Origin: Mucilaginibacter yixingensis
GTDB lineage: Bacteria > Bacteroidota > Bacteroidia > Sphingobacteriales > Sphingobacteriaceae
Direction of reading: 5' to 3'
Assembly (NCBI RefSeq): GCF_041080815.1
Contig: NZ_CP160205.1
Span: 682,001 to 746,000, forward strand
Length of the DNA stretch: 64,000 nt
The notes beneath the pieces were generated by a model. It saw nothing but the letters and a program-made list of their open reading frames with translations. It was not told the DNA's origin and made no database searches. The translations under genes and the position numbers were made by a program. Below are positions 26,884-34,431 of this stretch, in pieces. Numbering within the stretch: the first letter of the stretch is position 1; every line of letters starts with the position of its first letter.

Positions 26884-28398
26884 ATGAACACACAAATAAA
26901 ATCAGATCCTACGGTATTCGTCATTTTTGGCGGCACCGGCGATTTGAATATGCGCAAATTAGCCCCAGCGCTTTATAATCTGTACCTGGATGGATGGATG
27001 CCAAAACAGTTCAGCATCATAGGTACCGGTCGTACCAAATATACTGATGAGCAGTACCGTCAAACACTGCTGGATGGTATCAACCAGTTCTCACGCAGCG
27101 GTAAAGCCGATCCTGTAAAATGGAAAGCTTTCTCAGAGAGCGTTTACTACCAATCATCAGATGTTAAAGATCACGAGTCATACAAAGAGTTTGGTACCCG
27201 TATAGAGAAACACGCCGCAGATTGGAAAACCAAGCCAAACGTGATCTACTACATGGCCGTATCGCCAAACTTCTTCCCTATCATCGCCTCAAACCTGTCT
27301 AAAGCCAAGCTTACGCAGGATACCAAGCGTGTGCGCGTGGTGATAGAAAAGCCATTTGGTCATGACCTGGAATCGGCTAAAGAGCTGAACCAGTTGTTGG
27401 CTAATATCTTTGATGAGTGTCAGATCTACCGTATTGATCACTATCTGGGTAAAGAGACCGTGCAAAACATCATGGCGTTCCGCTTTGCTAACTCACTGTT
27501 TGAGCCACTGTGGAACCGCAATTATATAGAGCACGTACAGATCTCGGTTACTGAGCAGTTGGGTATGGGCGAGCGTGGTGATTACTACGATGGCTCTGGC
27601 GCCCTGCGCGATATGATCCAGAATCACCTGTTGCAATTACTTTGTCTGGTGGCTATGGAAACTCCAATTAACTGGGAAAGCGATGAAGTGCGTAACCGTA
27701 AGGTAGAAGTACTGCGCGCTATGCGTCCGTTTACTGCCGATGATGTGCGCAACTCTACAGTGCGAGGCCAATACGCCAAAGGCTGGATGGAAGGTAAAGA
27801 AGTACCGGGCTACCGCGAAGAGGCTAAAGTTGATCCGCAATCAAACACCGAGACTTTTGCTGCCATTAAGTTCTTTGTTGATAACTGGCGCTGGCAGGGT
27901 GTACCGTTTTACCTGCGTACAGGCAAACGTTTGCACCAATCGGCATCTGTTATTACCATTCAGTTCAGAGATGTGCCGCACAAAGTATTCCCTTCAGAAA
28001 CATCTGAAAGTTGGGCACAAAACAGGCTGATCATCAGCATCCAACCGGAGATGAGCATCAGATTGCAAGTACAGGCTAAACGCCCTGGTCTGGATATGAT
28101 CCTGAACCCGGTTGATATGGTGTTTGACTATAAAGGTACCTATAGCAACCAGACGCCAGAGGCTTATGAAACCCTGTTGCTGGATACCATGATGGGCGAC
28201 CAAACGCTGTTTATGCGTGGCGACCAGGTGGAGAGTGCATGGGAACTGGTTATGCCGATATTGAACACATGGCAGAACAAAAAGAGCCTGAGCTTCCCGA
28301 ACTATTCGGCTGATTCATGGGGACCGGAAAGCGCCGAGGCATTGATTGCCCGCGATGGTTTCCACTGGTTTACCCTGCCGTTGACGAGTAAGAAGTAA
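26884..28398 (+). CDS. zwf: Glucose-6-phosphate 1-dehydrogenase
   Basis: First enzyme of the oxidative pentose phosphate pathway, oxidising glucose-6-phosphate to the 6-phosphoglucono lactone. The 504-residue length is standard. Motifs: nucleotide-binding FGGTGDLNMRKLAPALYNLY and the active-site peptide YRIDHYLGKETVQN, with the catalytic His/Lys present. The coenzyme motif EKPFGHDLESAK is also seen. It is flanked by gnd and pgl on the same strand, so all three oxidative steps are adjacent. Confidence 0.96.
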   Translation: MNTQIKSDPTVFVIFGGTGDLNMRKLAPALYNLYLDGWMPKQFSIIGTGRTKYTDEQYRQTLLDGINQFSRSGKADPVKWKAFSESVYYQSSDVKDHESYKEFGTRIEKHAADWKTKPNVIYYMAVSPNFFPIIASNLSKAKLTQDTKRVRVVIEKPFGHDLESAKELNQLLANIFDECQIYRIDHYLGKETVQNIMAFRFANSLFEPLWNRNYIEHVQISVTEQLGMGERGDYYDGSGALRDMIQNHLLQLLCLVAMETPINWESDEVRNRKVEVLRAMRPFTADDVRNSTVRGQYAKGWMEGKEVPGYREEAKVDPQSNTETFAAIKFFVDNWRWQGVPFYLRTGKRLHQSASVITIQFRDVPHKVFPSETSESWAQNRLIISIQPEMSIRLQVQAKRPGLDMILNPVDMVFDYKGTYSNQTPEAYETLLLDTMMGDQTLFMRGDQVESAWELVMPILNTWQNKKSLSFPNYSADSWGPESAEALIARDGFHWFTLPLTSKK

Positions 28399-28412
28399 TT
28401 AATAATACAATT

Positions 28413-28472
28413 GGGAGACGCAATTATGCGTCTCTACGGATAAAACTGTAGAGACACATATTTGTGTCTCCC
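28413..28472. repeat. Nested hairpins between zwf and pgl
   Basis: Two hairpins lie side by side: GAGACGCA-ATTA-TGCGTCTC (28415-28434) and GAGACACA-N4-TGTGTCTC (28451-28470). The outer arms GGGAGAC/GTCTCCC (28413 and 28466) and the middle arms GTCTCTAC/GTAGAGAC also pair, so the unit could switch between two small stems and one long one. The GTAGAGAC motif resembles repeats common in other bacterial genomes. Confidence 0.68.
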
Positions 28473-28503
28473 TTGTTATAAGCCTACATTTAAAATTGAA
28501 AAC

Positions 28504-29232
28504 ATGTCTGTAAAATTGAACATATCTGCCTCCGAGGCCGATGTATTGCGCAGCCTGGCCGAGCATTTTGTAGCCACCGGCAAAGATGCTATTGATCATC
28601 ATGGCCGCTATTCGGTATCGCTGTCTGGAGGATCTTCACCTAAAAAACTGTATGAACTGCTGGTGTCAGACTATGCTACTGCGTTAGACTGGACCAAGGT
28701 TGATTTCTTCTTCGGTGATGAGCGTAACGTACCCCGCGACGATAAAAACAGCAATTACCTGATGGCTAAAACGGCGCTGTTTGAGCCATTGCAGATTGCC
28801 GATGCACAGGTGTTCCCTATCAAAACAGAATTTGGTCCGGAGGCCGCTGCGGAGGCTTATACCGATGCGATCAACACTTATTTCAAAAGCGAATCGCCAC
28901 AGTTTGATTTGATGTTGCTGGGTCTGGGCGATAACTCACACACGGCGTCGTTATTCCCTTACACTCCTGTATTACATGATACTTCGGTATCGGTAAGAGC
29001 GCTGTATATTGACGAGGTTAAAATGTACCGCATCACAATGACGGCCGCGTTAATTAACCTGTCGCGCCACATTGCGTTCCTCGTTTACGGTGCGGGCAAA
29101 GCAGAAGCTATTAAACACATTCTGGAAGACGATCTGGATATCGAGCTTTATCCGGCTCAGTTGATTACCCAGGACGGCGATGTACAGTGGTTTATGGATG
29201 AGCCAGCTGCTGCTGCTTTGAGTAAGAAATAG
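28504..29232 (+). CDS. pgl: 6-phosphogluconolactonase
   Basis: Hydrolyses 6-phosphogluconolactone to 6-phosphogluconate. The ATG at 28504 is chosen over an upstream ATG (28462) that lies within the preceding hairpin region; it gives 242 residues, the normal length for the SOL/DevB type. Motifs: SLSGGSSPKKLYELL (phosphate binding), FFFGDERNVPRDDKNSN and LLGLGDNSHTASLFP. It is the last gene of the pentose phosphate run. Confidence 0.92.
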   Translation: MSVKLNISASEADVLRSLAEHFVATGKDAIDHHGRYSVSLSGGSSPKKLYELLVSDYATALDWTKVDFFFGDERNVPRDDKNSNYLMAKTALFEPLQIADAQVFPIKTEFGPEAAAEAYTDAINTYFKSESPQFDLMLLGLGDNSHTASLFPYTPVLHDTSVSVRALYIDEVKMYRITMTAALINLSRHIAFLVYGAGKAEAIKHILEDDLDIELYPAQLITQDGDVQWFMDEPAAAALSKK

Positions 29233-29253
29233 GTATATTCCTATAATTCCCAT

Positions 29254-29396
29254 GTCATTTCGACCAACGGGAGAACTACTCTCTTGAACGAAGTGAAAAA
29301 ATCTTAACCCCCATGCCTGTCATGTGGACAAGCCAAACGTCTAAGATTTATCAGTCGCCCTTACGCGCTTTCCCTCCGCTGCTTCTTCGAAATGAC
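29254..29396. repeat. GTCATTTCGA element, family B copy 1
   Basis: Begins GTCATTTCGACCAACGGG and ends CTTCTTCGAAATGAC. The first ~50 bases (through GAACGAAGTGAAAAAATC) are identical to the start of copy 2 at 29456. The right part (CAGTCGCCCTTACGCG) is present in inverted orientation at 63075. Confidence 0.78.
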
Positions 29397-29402
29397 AATC
29401 GG

Positions 29403-29450
29403 TATAAAACGAGAAAGGCGATGATGATTCATCGCCTTTCTCGTTTTATA
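29403..29450. terminator. Perfect bidirectional terminator hairpin
   Basis: TATAAAACGAGAAAGGCGATGA pairs perfectly with its reverse complement across a TGAT loop (22 bp). T-rich flanks on both sides allow it to stop transcription from pgl and from the converging CAP gene. Confidence 0.88.
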
Positions 29451-29455
29451 CAGTT

Positions 29456-29596
29456 GTCATTTCGACCAACGGGAGAACTACTCTCTTGAACGAAGTGAAA
29501 AAATCCTATATGTGCGATTGGCCGACGGAAAGGCATGGGGGATAAGATTCCTCCTCACCCCACTTCACCAGCCAGCCCTTGTTCGTTCGGAATGAC
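29456..29596. repeat. GTCATTTCGA element, family B copy 2
   Basis: Shares its left 50 bases with copy 1 and its right end (GTTCGTTCGGAATGAC) with the element at 63075-63216. It is thus a mosaic of the two other family B copies. Confidence 0.76.
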
Positions 29597-29622
29597 AAGG
29601 GGGGGGATTCACCCACTAATCT

Positions 29623-30198
29623 TTACTTATTATTATGCTTATCCATTCCGCTCACCCTCATCCGGCCGCTTAGCAGGGCTTTTTGTTCTGCGGGGCTGTA
29701 TGCCTCACGGCCGCCAAAATCTTGCACCCAGGTGTCGTTATATTGCACCACAGCCACTTCTTTAAATACGGGGCTCATCAGGTTCTGGCAGTGGTGTGCG
29801 CTTTTAAACCAGGCATCGGTTACTTCGGCTATGCTTTGCTGGCCTTTGGCAATGTTCTCGCCAATGTAAAAGCTTTTAAAACCGTTAAATATATAACCGG
29901 CCAGCACAATGCGGTCTTCCATGCTGCGGCCGTCTTTGCTGGTGTGGCTAAAATAATCTTTGTCATTCATGTCCTTGGCATGGCCATAGGCTGATTTCTG
30001 TAATAAAACATTCCATGTAAGCGGACCCACCGGCGGGAACCATTTGGTGCCGCAGTTGCAGCCGTGTGCCCTCACGGAGTTAATTCGATACAAGAATTCG
30101 TTCTTGAAACGCTCTGCCGATGGCGACTGCGCGCGCACAATGCCGGGTAGCAGCGCGATGGTGCAGAGTAATATCCCTCTCGTAAATCTTTTACTCAT
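29623..30198 (-). CDS. Secreted CAP-domain (SCP/PR-1) protein
   Basis: Exported protein of 191 residues with a signal peptide ending at IVRAQ. It consists of one CAP domain: the two candidate metal-site His residues are in SAYGHAKDM and KSAHHCQNL, with the accompanying Glu in YIGENIAKG. These match the His/Glu constellation of the family. Bacterial CAP proteins are exported and mostly of unknown activity. Three Cys residues (CNC and HHC) could form a disulfide. It converges with pgl and has no obvious operon partner. Confidence 0.85.
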   Translation of the reverse strand: MSKRFTRGILLCTIALLPGIVRAQSPSAERFKNEFLYRINSVRAHGCNCGTKWFPPVGPLTWNVLLQKSAYGHAKDMNDKDYFSHTSKDGRSMEDRIVLAGYIFNGFKSFYIGENIAKGQQSIAEVTDAWFKSAHHCQNLMSPVFKEVAVVQYNDTWVQDFGGREAYSPAEQKALLSGRMRVSGMDKHNNK

Positions 30199-30305
30199 AT
30201 TGCTCTTAAGACTGATAATCCAAACGGTAGTTTAATGGCAATATTATTTTTTTGGTTTGAAAACTATAACTAAAAGAAGAATGATTAAACCGGCAACTAT
30301 AAAAC

Positions 30306-31379
30306 TTATAATGTAACGGTTTTCTTGGAGGAGCCGGGTGTAATTCCGTGCGAGGTTTTCCTGCTGGTGTTTACCTCGGTCAGCAGTTTTTTTTTGGCCT
30401 GGTCGGCAGAGTCTTTGTCGGCGGCCAGGCGGCGTGCAGCGGCTTTGGCAATAGAATCATCCAGGAAGTTATGGCGTTTGGCAGCAGCCAGTGATTTTTC
30501 AGGTTGATTCATGTCATCGTACAAAGCGGCATATTGCGCCTGCACAGCCGACTCCTGTTTAGCGAAGTGGTTCTGGGTGCTCAACTCCAATGCTTCGTCC
30601 AAATCGCGTTTCGCTAGTTTATAATCTCTGATCTGTGTTTTGATGTTGGCCAGCGTCACCAATGATTTGATGATGTTCGGAACGTCCTTCCTTGCGCGTG
30701 ACAGGGTGTTTGATTGCAGAATGAACCACTTGGCCTGGCTAAACTTGCCCTGGTCTTTATAAATCTTGGTAAGGTTATCAAAGCTGGTGCGTAGTCCGTT
30801 GGTATCACTATAGCGTGAATAAGCGTGGATGGCCTTGATGGTAAAATCAATGGCCGACGACTGGTAAGCGTACCGCGTGTTGCGCGGAGTGATAGAATCG
30901 TATTTCAAGTAATAGCCGGCAATGATGTTGTAATACATGGCCCGCAGGGTGTCATTCGCAATCAGGCCCACCTCGCGTTTCAGTGCGCTGATGTTTGATG
31001 GTAGTCTGGGATGCGCACCGGCACGTAAGGTATCGTTATTAAACTGCGATTTAAATGCGCCTAATGATGCCGTTACATTCTTTTTCAGACTGGCCTGCAG
31101 ATCAACGTCGGTTACAGATTTAAAGGGCGCGTTAATTTCAGAGCTATCTATCTTTGGGCTTTTGTATAAATTAGGGTGGGTAACGTACATGGCAATGACC
31201 GGTTGTTGTGCGGTGTCTGCATTTGTGTACATGGCTACATCCTCTTCAATTAAATCCGGATCTTTTGCTGCCGAATCAACCTTCAGCATCAGGCTATCCA
31301 TTCCGCCCAGTTTTTGGGCAGCGGCATATTTAGCGCTGATACACAGGAAGAACAGAAGGAGCGGTAACAATTTTTTCAT
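30306..31379 (-). CDS. Secreted TPR-containing protein
   Basis: Exported protein of 357 residues. The start at 31379 is preferred over one 27 codons upstream because it opens directly into a signal peptide (LLPLLLFFLCISAKYAAAQ). Residues ~190-330 form repeated helical pairs of tetratricopeptide type (for example AKWFILQSNTLSRA, AKRDLDEALELS, AQYAALYDDMNQPEKSLAAA). The N-terminal ~120 residues are not recognised. The C-terminus is Lys/Ser/Thr-rich. TPR arrays usually mediate protein contacts; some Bacteroidota kinases carry similar domains, but no kinase domain is present here. It is 129 bp after the PAP2 gene on the same strand. Function unknown. Confidence 0.68.
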   Translation of the reverse strand: MKKLLPLLLFFLCISAKYAAAQKLGGMDSLMLKVDSAAKDPDLIEEDVAMYTNADTAQQPVIAMYVTHPNLYKSPKIDSSEINAPFKSVTDVDLQASLKKNVTASLGAFKSQFNNDTLRAGAHPRLPSNISALKREVGLIANDTLRAMYYNIIAGYYLKYDSITPRNTRYAYQSSAIDFTIKAIHAYSRYSDTNGLRTSFDNLTKIYKDQGKFSQAKWFILQSNTLSRARKDVPNIIKSLVTLANIKTQIRDYKLAKRDLDEALELSTQNHFAKQESAVQAQYAALYDDMNQPEKSLAAAKRHNFLDDSIAKAAARRLAADKDSADQAKKKLLTEVNTSRKTSHGITPGSSKKTVTL

Positions 31380-31508
31380 AACACAAGTATCTGTAGGTGA
31401 GTATTGCCTTGCAAAAAATATGCCGCAAATGCTCCAAGCCCAGATTATTAAATGTAACAATTACCCTTATTTAACCCAGGTTTAAAAATAGGCTAATAAG
31501 GTTTTGTT

Positions 31509-32453
31509 TTAAGAAATAATTTTTTCGTAATTGTTTAAAAAGGATTTAACGGGATTAAGTTTGGCGACGGAATTAAACAGCGAAATGCCCGTAATTGCAC
31601 ACACAATGCCTGCCAATACGTCCACCACATAGTGGTGACTGGCATAAACTGCTGTAAACCAGATGCCCAGCATCACCACAATAAAGAAAGCGCTGCCTAC
31701 TTTAATGCGGTTCTTTAAACCATAATAAAGAACGATGATGGGGTATGACGAGTGCAGCGACGGCATGGCCGCAAACACGTTAGAGCCTTTAGCGTAAATA
31801 GATTTAAAGACCTGCCCATGAAAGTAGGCATCAAAACGGGCCAGGCCACCGGTGTTGCCGGGTGTATGTGCAAAAAACTGAAAGCCATGTAACTGTACAT
31901 ACCACGGCGGTGCGGCGGGGAAGGTGTAATAAACCACAAAGCCCAGCAGGTTTACCGTAAAGAAGGTAAGGGCAAAATACAGAAACTCTTTTTTGCGGGT
32001 GAAAAACAGGTAAGTTGCAAAGCCGAGCGGAACGGGAATCCAGCAGAGGTAGAACAGACCGCAAACCACATCCATCCATGGTTTGCTGTGAATAAGCCAG
32101 TATTCATTAGGCGTTAGAAGTTTATTACCCTCATGTATGCCGAAAAGATGTTTTTCAAAGTGATAAACATCTGCAATATGTACCGGGTTGAAATTGTAAT
32201 TGGGGAAGGCCTTCATATAATCGAAAACGATCCAATACACAATAAAGATAGAGAAGCCAAGGATGAACTTGCGCGTAATGGCCGAGGTATAAAACAACAC
32301 ATTGACGATGGCAACCAGCACCACTTCATCGCTCTTGAAACCTACCAGAAAAACAGAAAGCAGCAGGTATGCAATAGAGATGACCGATAAAACGATCACC
32401 GAGCGCAGGTTAACTTTTATACCTTGAGGACCTTCTGCAGCAGCAGTCAACAT
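31509..32453 (-). CDS. Aur1-like PAP2-superfamily enzyme, candidate inositol phosphorylceramide synthase
   Basis: Polytopic membrane enzyme of 314 residues. Hydrophobic segments lie at about 20-38, 45-78, 130-150, 158-178, 235-246, 254-270 and 278-290. PAP2 motifs are PSLH (231-234) in AAMPSLHSSYP and SHHYVVD (272-278) with the His/Asp pair. The FPAAPPWY peptide (178-185) resembles the Aur1/IPC-synthase signature; the KxxxxxxRP first motif of ordinary PAP2 phosphatases is not evident. Family knowledge suggests transfer of phosphoinositol from phosphatidylinositol to ceramide, releasing diacylglycerol. The gene abuts the hydroxylase gene (stop and start adjacent) and shares an operon with a CDP-alcohol phosphatidyltransferase. 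The alternative is a lipid phosphatase; the context favours the synthase. Confidence 0.74.
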   Translation of the reverse strand: MLTAAAEGPQGIKVNLRSVIVLSVISIAYLLLSVFLVGFKSDEVVLVAIVNVLFYTSAITRKFILGFSIFIVYWIVFDYMKAFPNYNFNPVHIADVYHFEKHLFGIHEGNKLLTPNEYWLIHSKPWMDVVCGLFYLCWIPVPLGFATYLFFTRKKEFLYFALTFFTVNLLGFVVYYTFPAAPPWYVQLHGFQFFAHTPGNTGGLARFDAYFHGQVFKSIYAKGSNVFAAMPSLHSSYPIIVLYYGLKNRIKVGSAFFIVVMLGIWFTAVYASHHYVVDVLAGIVCAITGISLFNSVAKLNPVKSFLNNYEKIIS

Positions 32454-33074
32454 TTATTTCTTAATGAAATCAGAACGGAAGATCTTATCCCAGAAAGGTG
32501 AGCTTACGCCATAACCTTTGCCCGGATCCTGGTAGTGGTGCAGCATGTGGTGTTGCTTGATCTTTTTCCACATACCGCTTTTAAAGTTGAAGTGGTGAAT
32601 GGCGTAATGACCAATATCATAAACCAGGTAGCCAATAATAAAACCAGCAAAGAAGCCCCAAACATGATCTACCGGCAACAGCGATTTAAACAGAAAGAAG
32701 AAACCTGTAGCCAGCGGAATACTTGCTGAGAGCGGCATCACCAGGCGCTTGGCATCGCTCGGGTAATCATGATGCACGCCGTGGAAGATGAAGTGCAAAC
32801 GCAGCGCCCATTCTGCCTTTGGTACATAATGAAATACAAAACGGTGCAGTATATATTCAGTCAACGACCAGATGAACAGGCCGGCTACCAGCATTTCTGC
32901 AAAGTTTAATATGCCCAGTGCGGTTTTGAACAGCGCCATATAGCAGCATGCCAAAATTACGGGTACATACACGTATAACGGAACGGTGAAATGAACTTTT
33001 GAAAGCGACTCTAAAAAGTCACTCTTAAACATCCTTACCGATTCGGTCGAGTTAGAAACGTAGTTCTTCTTCAT
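32454..33074 (-). CDS. Fatty acid hydroxylase superfamily protein (candidate ceramide hydroxylase)
   Basis: Integral membrane di-iron enzyme of 206 residues. Histidine boxes of the sterol-desaturase/fatty-acid-hydroxylase family are complete: HRFVFH (77-82), HGVHH (98-102), HYAIHH (156-161) and HHMLHH (175-180), with hydrophobic stretches between them. The short size and spacing resemble the catalytic part of the fatty acid 2-hydroxylase Scs7/FA2H, which acts on sphingolipid acyl chains, rather than sterol desaturases. It sits 7 nt after the DUF4833 gene and immediately before the Aur1-like gene, so hydroxylation of the ceramide acyl chain or long-chain base is the best guess. 2-hydroxy ceramides are known from Sphingobacterium. 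Confidence 0.8.
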   Translation of the reverse strand: MKKNYVSNSTESVRMFKSDFLESLSKVHFTVPLYVYVPVILACCYMALFKTALGILNFAEMLVAGLFIWSLTEYILHRFVFHYVPKAEWALRLHFIFHGVHHDYPSDAKRLVMPLSASIPLATGFFFLFKSLLPVDHVWGFFAGFIIGYLVYDIGHYAIHHFNFKSGMWKKIKQHHMLHHYQDPGKGYGVSSPFWDKIFRSDFIKK

Positions 33075-33081
33075 AATTCAC

Positions 33082-33660
33082 TCAGGGTTTAAAGCGTTCT
33101 GTTATTTCTTTACCGGTCTCTGCCTCAATTCCTTTCAGCTCAACATAAACTATGTTGGGCAGCCAGAACGATCCTCCTTCAATTTTTGCAAATATACGAT
33201 TAAGTATGGCTTGCTTCTTGCCAATTGTTGCGAAGATATGATATTTACCGTCAGTGTGCTTCATCAGCGTCATTGCCAGTTTTTTGTAGCAAACAAAACG
33301 TACATCAAAAACGCCGGGCTTTACCTCTTTGGTATTCAGGCCATAAGCAAACTTGCGCTGTATGTAATTCAACTCATCTTTTTGGCCCTTATCGGCATAT
33401 TTAATCCAGTAGGGGTGTACAGGCTGATCGGCATCAAGTTCACCGTTTCTGTTGGCGTTCAGCTCATAAATCACCGTGTTGGTGTTAGGGTCGCGCTGTA
33501 CATAGAACAGTCTGTTTATGCCAACCGGGTCAGGGAAATGGATTTCCTTTTTTGGAGCTTTTCTGGAGGTATCACTTGCAGCCGTAATGGCTGGCGATGT
33601 TTTTAAACCGGTAAATGCTGTGAGTGTAAAGAATGACAGCAGTGTAATCAATAAGCGCAT
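33082..33660 (-). CDS. DUF4833 secreted protein in the inositol lipid operon
   Basis: Exported protein of 192 residues with a signal peptide (LLITLLSFFTLTAF). The body matches my memory of DUF4833: INRLFYVQRDPNTNTVIYEL, PVHPYWIKYADKGQKDEL, YIQRKFAYGL and a conserved KLAMTLMKH strand. It looks like a compact, mostly beta periplasmic domain with many charged residues; no metal or nucleophile motif of known phosphatases was found. It lies 11 nt after the CDP-alcohol phosphatidyltransferase and 7 nt before the hydroxylase, so it is certainly part of the lipid operon. Possible roles are lipid binding or transport, or the missing phosphatase step. Function unknown. Confidence 0.78.
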   Translation of the reverse strand: MRLLITLLSFFTLTAFTGLKTSPAITAASDTSRKAPKKEIHFPDPVGINRLFYVQRDPNTNTVIYELNANRNGELDADQPVHPYWIKYADKGQKDELNYIQRKFAYGLNTKEVKPGVFDVRFVCYKKLAMTLMKHTDGKYHIFATIGKKQAILNRIFAKIEGGSFWLPNIVYVELKGIEAETGKEITERFKP

Positions 33661-33671
33661 TAAATAATTAA

Positions 33672-34403
33672 TCAGGAGGTTTTATTCTTGTCGAGTTCCA
33701 TCAGCGAACGCTTGGCGTCCATCAGTCTGTTAAAAGCCGTAATATTTGTTAAAATAGCCAGTATCACAATCGGAACGGTGAAAATAGAAATGGTCTCGAA
33801 CACGTGGTAGCGAATGCCCGGGATGTAAAGTTTATAGTTACCACCCAGGTACTGCGATAACACACCACATAGAATAGCAAACAAACCAATGGTTACCACA
33901 CGTTCGGGGCGCTGCATCAGGCCGCCTTTGCACTCAATGCCCAAACCTTCGGCACGGGCACGTACATAGCTTACCATCATAGAGCCGATGAGGGCGATGA
34001 AAGCAAAAATTGAACTCAGGAAATAGTGATGAGCCACCAGGTAGTAGCAAATACCCAGAAACATGATCAATTCTGAGTAGCGATCCAGCACCGAGTCATA
34101 CAGTGCACCAAAGGTTGATTTCATGTTACCCAGGCGGGCTACCTGTCCGTCGAGCATGTCAAACAAACCAGCAAACAAGATGAGGCCACCAGCCCAGCCC
34201 ACGTAGCTTAAATCGCCGCGGTTACCTTCTTCGGCACCTACAATAAAAATAACGGCCACGCCCACATTCAGCACAAAGCCGATGGACGTCACCGCGTTTG
34301 GCGTGAGGCCCAGCTTAATGAGCAGTTTAACAAACGGGTCAATCACCTTGTAGATCCCCAGTTGCAGGGATGTACGCATTGATGTTGTTGTTTGTGTTGC
34401 CAT
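33672..34403 (-). CDS. CDP-alcohol phosphatidyltransferase, candidate phosphatidylinositol(-phosphate) synthase
   Basis: Membrane enzyme of 243 residues that joins a CDP-diacylglycerol to an alcohol. The start at 34403 (MATQTTTS) is preferred; an upstream ATG at 34439 overlaps the preceding gene. The full CDP-AP motif is present: D82-x2-D85-G-x2-A-R90-x8-G99-x3-D103-x3-D107 in [10 protein letters not shown]...[10 protein letters not shown]. Downstream, [11 protein letters not shown] and [10 protein letters not shown] carry arginines like those of actinobacterial phosphatidylinositol-phosphate synthases, which use inositol-1-phosphate. Together with the nearby inositol-phosphate synthase, inositol is the likely head group. 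Hydrophobic segments fit the family's six helices. Alternative: phosphatidylglycerophosphate-type synthase. Confidence 0.82.
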   Translation of the reverse strand: MATQTTTSMRTSLQLGIYKVIDPFVKLLIKLGLTPNAVTSIGFVLNVGVAVIFIVGAEEGNRGDLSYVGWAGGLILFAGLFDMLDGQVARLGNMKSTFGALYDSVLDRYSELIMFLGICYYLVAHHYFLSSIFAFIALIGSMMVSYVRARAEGLGIECKGGLMQRPERVVTIGLFAILCGVLSQYLGGNYKLYIPGIRYHVFETISIFTVPIVILAILTNITAFNRLMDAKRSLMELDKNKTS

Positions 34404-34423
34404 GGTTTTGGTTAATGTTTTCA

Positions 34424-34431
34424 CAAAGTTA
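34424..34431 (-). promoter_or_regulatory. Candidate -7 element (TAACTTTG) before the CDP-alcohol phosphatidyltransferase
   Basis: Reads TAACTTTG on the minus strand, exactly TAnnTTTG, 20 nt before the chosen start at 34403. It overlaps the 3' end of the DUF5686 gene, and no well-spaced -33 TTG was found. If real, it would let the inositol lipid genes be expressed apart from the DUF5686 gene. Confidence 0.35.

Larger units (their letters stand above)
29233..29622. other. Gap of 390 bp between convergent genes, no gene seen
   Basis: Ordered array: element B1 (29254-29396), a perfect 22-bp-stem terminator (29403-29450), element B2 (29456-29596), then the end of the convergent CAP gene. The open frames in this region are translations of the repeats. 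Confidence 0.6.

Noticed and set aside
29254..29596. Repeated sequence resembling a CRISPR or tandem array
   Set aside because: Only two copies with a terminator between them and no regular spacers; it is a palindromic repeat pair.
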